Source: Rhodanobacter sp. B05 (GTDB lineage: Bacteria; Pseudomonadota; Gammaproteobacteria; Xanthomonadales; Rhodanobacteraceae). From it: 64,000 nucleotides of DNA. The notes beneath the pieces were generated by a model. It was not told the origin of the DNA. It ran no database searches and saw nothing but the letters and a program-made list of their open reading frames with translations. Shown one piece after another: positions 59,194 through 64,000 of the stretch; within the stretch, counting starts at the first letter, position 1, and each line of letters opens with the position of its first letter. A program made the translations under genes and the position numbers. Location: contig NZ_MUNU01000015.1 in the NCBI RefSeq assembly GCF_002001085.1, positions 124,001 through 188,000 of the forward strand. Direction: 5' to 3'.

Positions 59194-61176
59194 ATGAAAC
59201 TCTTCAAGATCGCGGGAATGGCGGGGTTGGTCGCGATGACCGCCGCGCTTTGCGCCGGCCAGCCCGCGCCTTCTGCGCAGGCCCAGTCGCCTGCAACTCA
59301 ATCTGTGCCGGCTACCGCCGAGCAACCCGAAGCGCATCCGCTTGACGCAGCAGACCTCTCGGCGTGGCTTGACGGAATGGTTCCCTATGCGCTCAAGAGC
59401 GGCGACATCGCCGGCGCCGTGGTGGTCGTGGTCAAGGGCGGCAAGGTGTTGTTCGAAAAAGGCTATGGCTATGCGGATGTCGCTGCCAAGGTGCCGATGG
59501 ATGCCGGCACGACCATGATGCGCATCGGTTCGACCTCCAAGCTGTTCACCTGGACGGCGGTGATGCAGCTGGTGCAGCAAGGCAAGCTCGATCTTGACCG
59601 CAACGTCAATGACTATCTCGACTTCAAGATCCCCGAGACATTCGGCAAGCCGATCACCTTGCGCGACTTGATGAATCATCGCGCCGGCTTTGAAGAGGGG
59701 CTGAAGGACATCCTCGCCTATGACCCGACGCACCTTGAATCGAACGAAAAATACCTGAAGGATCATCCGCGCCCGATGTTGTTCCCGCCGGGCAAGGTGC
59801 CCGCGTATTCGAACTATGGTGCCGCGCTGGCGGGCTACATCGTGCAACGGGTGTCGGGCGAGCCGTATGAGCAGTATGTCGCGCAGCACATCTTCGAACC
59901 GCTGGGCATGACGCACTCCACCATGGTCCAGCCACTGCCTGCCAAGTTCGCGCCACTCATCGCGAAGGGCTACCGCACGGCGAGCGACGCCGCACCCACG
60001 CCGTTCGAACTGGTCATCACGTCGCCAGCGGGCAGCGCTTCTGCCAGTGCCGCCGACATGGCCCGCTTCATGCTCGCGCATCTGCAGCAGGGGAGTGTTG
60101 ACGGACACGCGATCCTCGATCCGGCCACCACCGCCTTGATGCACAGCCCAAGCGAGTCCGAGCCGCCTGGCTTTGCAACGATGGCGCATGGCTTCTTCTC
60201 CGCGGCACAGAACGGAAGAACCGTGATTGGTCACGGCGGCGACACGATCGTCTTCCATACCGAACTGGACATGCTGCCGCAGGAAGGCGTGGGCATCTTC
60301 TACAGCTTCAACAGTCGCGGCAAGGATCAAGCCGTCTACGGTGCGCGCAAGGAGCTTTTTGACGGCTTCATGGATCGGTATTTTCCTGCCACTGCCACAG
60401 TCGAGCCACCGGTATCGAGCTCGGCCAGGAGCGACGCTCGGCAGATCGCCGGCCGCTACCAGAGCTCTCGCCGGGTTGAACATGGCTTTCTGAGTGCGCT
60501 CTATCTCTTGAGTCAAACCGTGATCACGGCAAATCCCGATGGCACGATCACCATGCCGGACGAGCTGGTTGGTGGACCGATCACCTTCCGTGAGATCGCC
60601 CCGCAGCTATGGCGCGAGGTGGGTGGCACGCACAAGCTGGCACTCAGCCATGTTGATGGCGTCAAGACCGTCAGCGACAGCGAAAATCCGATTTCCGTGC
60701 TGCAGGAGGCTTCCTTGCTGCACTCGGCGCCGCTGAACCTGACCGTGCTGACCCTGTCGCTTGTTGTCCTGTTGAGCACGCTGTTGCTGTGGCCACTCGG
60801 CGCTTTGCTGCGTCGGGCAGATCGTGCCACCAGCGGCGCGTCGACCGAGGTGAAGCGGCTGCGTCTTTACCAACGCCTCGCATTGGCTTTCGACGCTGTC
60901 TACCTGTTCGCGTGGTACAAGCTGATCCAGCCGATACTGAACAGTGACGTGGCGGTCTACAATAGCGCGCTCGACGGCGTGGTGCGCTCGTTGCAGGTCA
61001 GTGGACTGCTCGCCATCGCGGCCGCCGTGGTTGGCGTATGGGTGGCGTGGCGGATGATGCGTACCGACGCTTCGCGTCTGTCACGCATCTGGAGTGTGCT
61101 GGTTGCACTGGCCTTGCTTGGCGTGGTCTGGGTCGGCTTGATTGGCCAGCTGATGAGCTGGAATCTCAATTACTGA
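59194..61176 (+). CDS. Secreted SxxK serine hydrolase with C-terminal membrane domain (paralogue 3)
   Basis: This 660-residue protein is the third member of the set. The signal peptide is GLVAMTAALCAGQPAPSAQAQ. SxxK is Ser113-Thr-Ser-Lys116 in MRIGSTSKLFTW, followed by YSNYG and HGGD. The C-terminal block has about four membrane helices (LTVLTLSLVVLLSTLLLWPLGALL, GLLAIAAAVVGVWVAW, and others) and ends LMSWNLNY, parallel to the other paralogues. A GGAG ribosome-binding site precedes the ATG at 59194. It closes the island; the next DNA is an IS30 remnant. Confidence 0.9.
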   Translation: MKLFKIAGMAGLVAMTAALCAGQPAPSAQAQSPATQSVPATAEQPEAHPLDAADLSAWLDGMVPYALKSGDIAGAVVVVVKGGKVLFEKGYGYADVAAKVPMDAGTTMMRIGSTSKLFTWTAVMQLVQQGKLDLDRNVNDYLDFKIPETFGKPITLRDLMNHRAGFEEGLKDILAYDPTHLESNEKYLKDHPRPMLFPPGKVPAYSNYGAALAGYIVQRVSGEPYEQYVAQHIFEPLGMTHSTMVQPLPAKFAPLIAKGYRTASDAAPTPFELVITSPAGSASASAADMARFMLAHLQQGSVDGHAILDPATTALMHSPSESEPPGFATMAHGFFSAAQNGRTVIGHGGDTIVFHTELDMLPQEGVGIFYSFNSRGKDQAVYGARKELFDGFMDRYFPATATVEPPVSSSARSDARQIAGRYQSSRRVEHGFLSALYLLSQTVITANPDGTITMPDELVGGPITFREIAPQLWREVGGTHKLALSHVDGVKTVSDSENPISVLQEASLLHSAPLNLTVLTLSLVVLLSTLLLWPLGALLRRADRATSGASTEVKRLRLYQRLALAFDAVYLFAWYKLIQPILNSDVAVYNSALDGVVRSLQVSGLLAIAAAVVGVWVAWRMMRTDASRLSRIWSVLVALALLGVVWVGLIGQLMSWNLNY

Positions 61177-61544
61177 ATTGGGCCGGCGCAATCGGTGGAA
61201 CCCGCCGCGTCAGAATAGTTGCCGGGCGGGTTCAACTGCGCGTTGCAACGCGCGTTTGGATGATTGGTCGTACACGTGTTGCCAGATTCTGTAGCCTGAT
61301 CTCTTTGCTCGGTCGCTGGTTGAGCTTGTCTTCAATCTGCTGAGTCCGTTCGTCCGAGAACGTGGGGATGTCGCCCCCTTGGGAGGTACTGACGCACCAG
61401 CTCATTGACGTTTTCGTTGCACCCGCGCTGCCACAACCTGTCTATTGCTCGCCAGATGCCGGGATCGCCCGGCGCTGGCGCTGATCTGGATCGCGATGGT
61501 GGCGCGCGGGCAATCAGCAGTGTTGTTGATGGGGTCGTGCGATC
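61177..61544. other. Gap with a degraded transposase and no intact gene
   Basis: This 368-base gap separates the third serine hydrolase from the DUF4124 gene. It holds the IS30-type transposase remnant described separately and no intact reading frame that resembles a protein. Terminal inverted repeats of an element were not found. Confidence 0.6.
61255..61474 (-). pseudogene. IS30-family transposase C-terminal remnant, frameshifted
   Basis: On the minus strand one frame reads IWRAIDRLWQRGCNENVNELVRQYLPRG (quoted as RLWQRGCNENVN and LVRQYLPRG). This matches the conserved IS30 stretch WQRGxNENxNGLLRQYxPKG. After a frameshift near 61374 another frame continues GDIPTFSDERTQQIEDKLNQRPSKE, which matches the next part of the family sequence. 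Start, catalytic region and terminal repeats are absent, so it is a decayed fragment. Confidence 0.7.
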
Positions 61545-62159
61545 TCAACACTGAACCCGGCCCCCTGCCAGCTGCGTGCAGGGATGGTACACAGGCGCCT
61601 TCGGTGGGGCCCACTTGTCGCCACCATGATGAGGCGGACGATTCCCGTAGGGCGGTGCAACAGCACCCCAGTAGGCCGGGGCGTAATTGTCCACGGGTTG
61701 GGACAGCGCATCCCGGTACTGGTCGTTCTGCTGGCGCAAGGCGTCATTCTCCGCCTGCAGCCGGTTGCGCTCGGAAGCCTGGTCGAACAAGGCCTGCTGG
61801 TGCGCCTCGTCCGCACGCTGCTGCGCGGCGAGCGCTTCGTCCTGCTGGCGCTGCGCCTGTTCTTCCTGGGTCTGCTGATAGGCGGCCAGGCGATCCTTGT
61901 ACAACGCGTCGAGGTGGCGGGCGTCGGCGTATTGCCGGGCCAGCTTGTCCTGGCCCAGGCGCAAGTAGCGGTCGATCACCTCGCTGTCGTCGGCCTGGTG
62001 CAGCAATTCGCCCTTGCCATCGGGGCACGGATGGTCCGTGTAGGCGACGGTTCCGCCCTGCGTGCACTTGTAGATGTTCTGCGCGGCGGCAGCGGGCGCC
62101 ATCAGCAACAGCGCGATGGCCACGCCGCTCGCATATCGTCTGGCTATTGAAGTGTCCAT
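61545..62159 (-). CDS. Secreted DUF4124-domain protein with coiled coil
   Basis: This 204-residue protein has a signal peptide (GVAIALLLMAPAAAA) and an N-terminal DUF4124 domain (IYKCTQGGTVAYTDHPCPDGKG). A Gln-, Ala- and Glu-rich coiled coil at about residues 90-155 and a Pro-, Tyr-rich tail ending in cysteine follow. DUF4124 proteins are common in envelopes of Xanthomonadales and have no settled function. The start follows from the signal peptide. Confidence 0.85.
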   Translation of the reverse strand: MDTSIARRYASGVAIALLLMAPAAAAQNIYKCTQGGTVAYTDHPCPDGKGELLHQADDSEVIDRYLRLGQDKLARQYADARHLDALYKDRLAAYQQTQEEQAQRQQDEALAAQQRADEAHQQALFDQASERNRLQAENDALRQQNDQYRDALSQPVDNYAPAYWGAVAPPYGNRPPHHGGDKWAPPKAPVYHPCTQLAGGRVQC

Positions 62160-62275
62160 GGCAGCGCTCACTCTGCGACAACACGGATTAACAAGGCGTG
62201 GATGGCAGACGAGTCCGCCGTCCTGCGGACCAGCTTGCACCGGGCTGCAACGACTGTCCAGCAACCCGCCGAGGA

Positions 62276-62998
62276 TCAGCTCCGGCGCGGGATTTCCAGT
62301 CCGCGCTGAACTGCCGGGCGGGCCAATCCGCGATCCAGCCATGCAGGCACGTGCAGGAGTCGATCGTAGCCGACCAGTTCGCGCGCTTCATAGAACGTGA
62401 TCAGGTTGCGGACCCAGCCCAGCGTGGCGATGTCGGCGATGCCATAGTCGTCATCCATGATCCAGCGCCGTCCGCGCAGGCGCTCGTCGAGCACGGCCAG
62501 CAGGCGCTTTGATTCGTCGACGTAGCGTGTCAGCGGGCGCTTGTCGGCGATGTTCTTGCCGGCGAATTTGTTGAAGTAGCCGAGCTGGCCGAACATCGGA
62601 CCGATCGAGGCCATCTGGAAGAACACCCACTGGATGCATTCCCAGCGGCGCGCCGGCTCGGCCGGAATGAAGCGGCTGCTCTTGTCGGCCAGATACAGCA
62701 GGATCGCGCCCGATTCGAACAGCGCCAGTGGCTGGCCGCCCGGGCCAGCGGGATCGATGATCGCGGGGATCTTGCCGTTGGGGTTGAGCGACAGGAATGC
62801 CGGCGTGTGACTCTCGTTCTTCGCAATGTCGACCAGATGGGGCTCGTAGGCCAGTCCGGTCTCCTCCAGCATGATCGACACCTTCACGCCGTTGGGGGTG
62901 TTGAGCGAATACAGCTGGATGCGTTCGGGATGTTGCGCGGGCCAGCGCGCGGTGACGGGAAAGTGCGACAGGTCAGACAAGGTACTTTTCTCGATCAT
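62276..62998 (-). CDS. Glutathione S-transferase family protein (YfcG/Ure2p-like)
   Basis: This 240-residue protein has a thioredoxin-like domain (IQLYSLNTPNGVKVSIMLEETGL with the TPNG motif, then LNPNGKIPAIID and ALFESGAILLYLAD). A helical domain follows with GPMFGQLGYFNKFAGKNI and the YGIADIATLGWVRN segment. These features match YfcG/YghU-type disulfide-bond reductases that use glutathione. The ATG at 62998 heads the conserved sequence. Confidence 0.93.
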   Translation of the reverse strand: MIEKSTLSDLSHFPVTARWPAQHPERIQLYSLNTPNGVKVSIMLEETGLAYEPHLVDIAKNESHTPAFLSLNPNGKIPAIIDPAGPGGQPLALFESGAILLYLADKSSRFIPAEPARRWECIQWVFFQMASIGPMFGQLGYFNKFAGKNIADKRPLTRYVDESKRLLAVLDERLRGRRWIMDDDYGIADIATLGWVRNLITFYEARELVGYDRLLHVPAWLDRGLARPAVQRGLEIPRRS

Positions 62999-63118
62999 GG
63001 GTGAGGGAATGGCGCATGTTGGCCGATGACCCGGCAAGGTCGGGTGAAAGGCTGCCGCCGCATCGCGGATGCGTGGCATGAGAGGGACGCGACGCTTTCG
63101 GCATGTACGGACTGCGCT

Positions 63119-63772
63119 TCAATCCGCTGCATGCATGCGCCTGATGCGGACCGTGCTGCCACCCTCGAAAGTGACGACGAAGGTGGAGCCCTCGTGTTTC
63201 TGCGACTGCACCGGGATCGGGTCGGCGGCTTCGGCCGCCGCCAGCGCCTTTCGGTTGTAGGCGGCCGCTTGCCCGTCGGGAATCAGGGTCAGCGGCGGGC
63301 TCATCCGCACGAACGAGGTGAAGCGGCTGCCGCATTGCTGGCAGCCCGCCATCGAGCTGATCCATGGCAGTCGCTTGAGCCAGATGAAGTATTTGTTCTC
63401 GTGCTTGATCCAGATCCGGTATTCGCTGTTCTGCACCAGCGTGGTCGCGCCACCGGCGTCCCACACGCGCACGATGGCGGCCTGGCTGCAATCAGCGGTC
63501 GCGCATTCCTGCAACACCAGATACTCGTCGTCCGCCAGATGGATCGGTTGCACGCTGAGGATGTCGTCCTTGACCAGTGCCTGCGCCGGGAAGACCACCT
63601 GGGGCATGCGCGGGTCGACCTTGAAGTCCCCCGAAATGAGGTAGCCCCCGTGCGTCGAGGTATACGGCGCGGTTACCGTGATGCCCGGTAGGTTGGTCTG
63701 CGCAAATGCAGGAAGAGCGGCCAGGCACAGGCTCAACCCGATCACTGCCCCGGCGATCCTTCGTTCCTTCAT
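63119..63772 (-). CDS. Secreted protein of unknown function
   Basis: I do not recognise this 217-residue protein. It has a signal peptide (VIGLSLCLAALPAFAQ), then a TVTAPYTSTHGGYLISGDFKVDPRMP region, mixed beta strands, and two CxxC-like cysteine pairs (ECATADCSQ and MAGCQQCGS). It may be a periplasmic beta-sandwich stabilised by disulfides. The ATG at 63772 is chosen because the signal peptide follows. Confidence 0.7.
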   Translation of the reverse strand: MKERRIAGAVIGLSLCLAALPAFAQTNLPGITVTAPYTSTHGGYLISGDFKVDPRMPQVVFPAQALVKDDILSVQPIHLADDEYLVLQECATADCSQAAIVRVWDAGGATTLVQNSEYRIWIKHENKYFIWLKRLPWISSMAGCQQCGSRFTSFVRMSPPLTLIPDGQAAAYNRKALAAAEAADPIPVQSQKHEGSTFVVTFEGGSTVRIRRMHAAD

Positions 63773-63921
63773 TTCCCACCTCGTCGATCGAGGACGCTGC
63801 CGCCGCGCGGCCTCGGCGGGCACGATGCCTTCTCTCGCAGGATACCCCAGCCGATGGCTGCAACTGCTGACGCACGGTCGTCAGCGCCGCCGTGCACGCT
63901 TGCTCGAGGGGGACGGCTGGT

Positions 63922-64000
63922 TCATGGTGCAGCGGATGCTTCAGCGGCACTCCGCGTCGCGGCGTTGCGCCAGGCCTGCAAGCCGATCGCCGCCAGCACC
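63922..64000 (-). CDS. C-terminal end of a gene running off the window
   Basis: An open minus-strand frame at the right edge ends in AIGLQAWRNAATRSAAEASAAP before a stop at 63922-63924. The hydrophobic-then-polar tail suits the C-terminus of a membrane protein, but only 25 codons are visible. Confidence 0.35.
   Translation of the reverse strand, partial: VLAAIGLQAWRNAATRSAAEASAAP

Overview
The window is high-GC, densely coded DNA. Gene content points to a gammaproteobacterium of the Xanthomonadales, most likely Rhodanobacteraceae (Rhodanobacter, Dyella or Luteibacter-like). The support is a P. aeruginosa H1-type type VI secretion order, paired PepO-like M13 peptidases, RapA, TonB receptors, and paired inverted REP-like elements. 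This placement comes from family recognition, not from a database search. No rRNA, tRNA, CRISPR array or intact insertion sequence was seen.

Layout. (1) 168-10047: T6SS sheath/baseplate operon tssB-tssC-hcp-tagJ-tssE-tssF-tssG-clpV, colinear with P. aeruginosa H1-T6SS. (2) 10104-12330: where H1 carries vgrG1 there are two lower-GC cargo genes. One has an LTGC-x14-His signature of the CNF1/BLF1/CheD deamidase fold. The other resembles a PI-PLC X-domain phospholipase. Both are candidate effectors and no immunity gene is visible. (3) 12479-21942: a continuous minus-strand run. A two-component system lies upstream of a TolC/DevC/DevA/DevB-type efflux system, an alpha/beta hydrolase, two small EamA membrane proteins and a DegT-type aminotransferase. 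This could be an envelope-stress or antimicrobial-resistance unit. (4) 22119-27741: housekeeping genes (GNAT, SET-domain protein, ComEA-like, M20 dipeptidase, YggS, NlpC/P60, rhomboid), followed by an inverted REP pair. (5) 27863-34100: RapA, then PiuC plus a TonB siderophore receptor with a Fur-box-like site. (6) 34257-41087: two M13 peptidases with conserved upstream elements and strong terminators, a DUF502 protein and an M48 protease.

(7) 41245-61176 is the most interesting stretch. It holds an enolase-superfamily epimerase (DgcA/dipeptide-epimerase type), a POT peptide transporter, an RpiR regulator, a secreted S9 peptidase, an XRE-cupin regulator, a TonB receptor, a DUF1611 protein (DgcN type), an M19 dipeptidase and four secreted SxxK serine hydrolases. 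Three of the hydrolases share an unusual C-terminal membrane domain. Read together this looks like an uptake-and-breakdown system for D-amino-acid-containing peptides: outer-membrane import, periplasmic cleavage, proton-driven peptide uptake, then cytoplasmic acetylation and epimerisation. (8) 61177-64000: an IS30 transposase remnant, a DUF4124 protein, a GST-like protein, a secreted unknown and the edge of a further gene.
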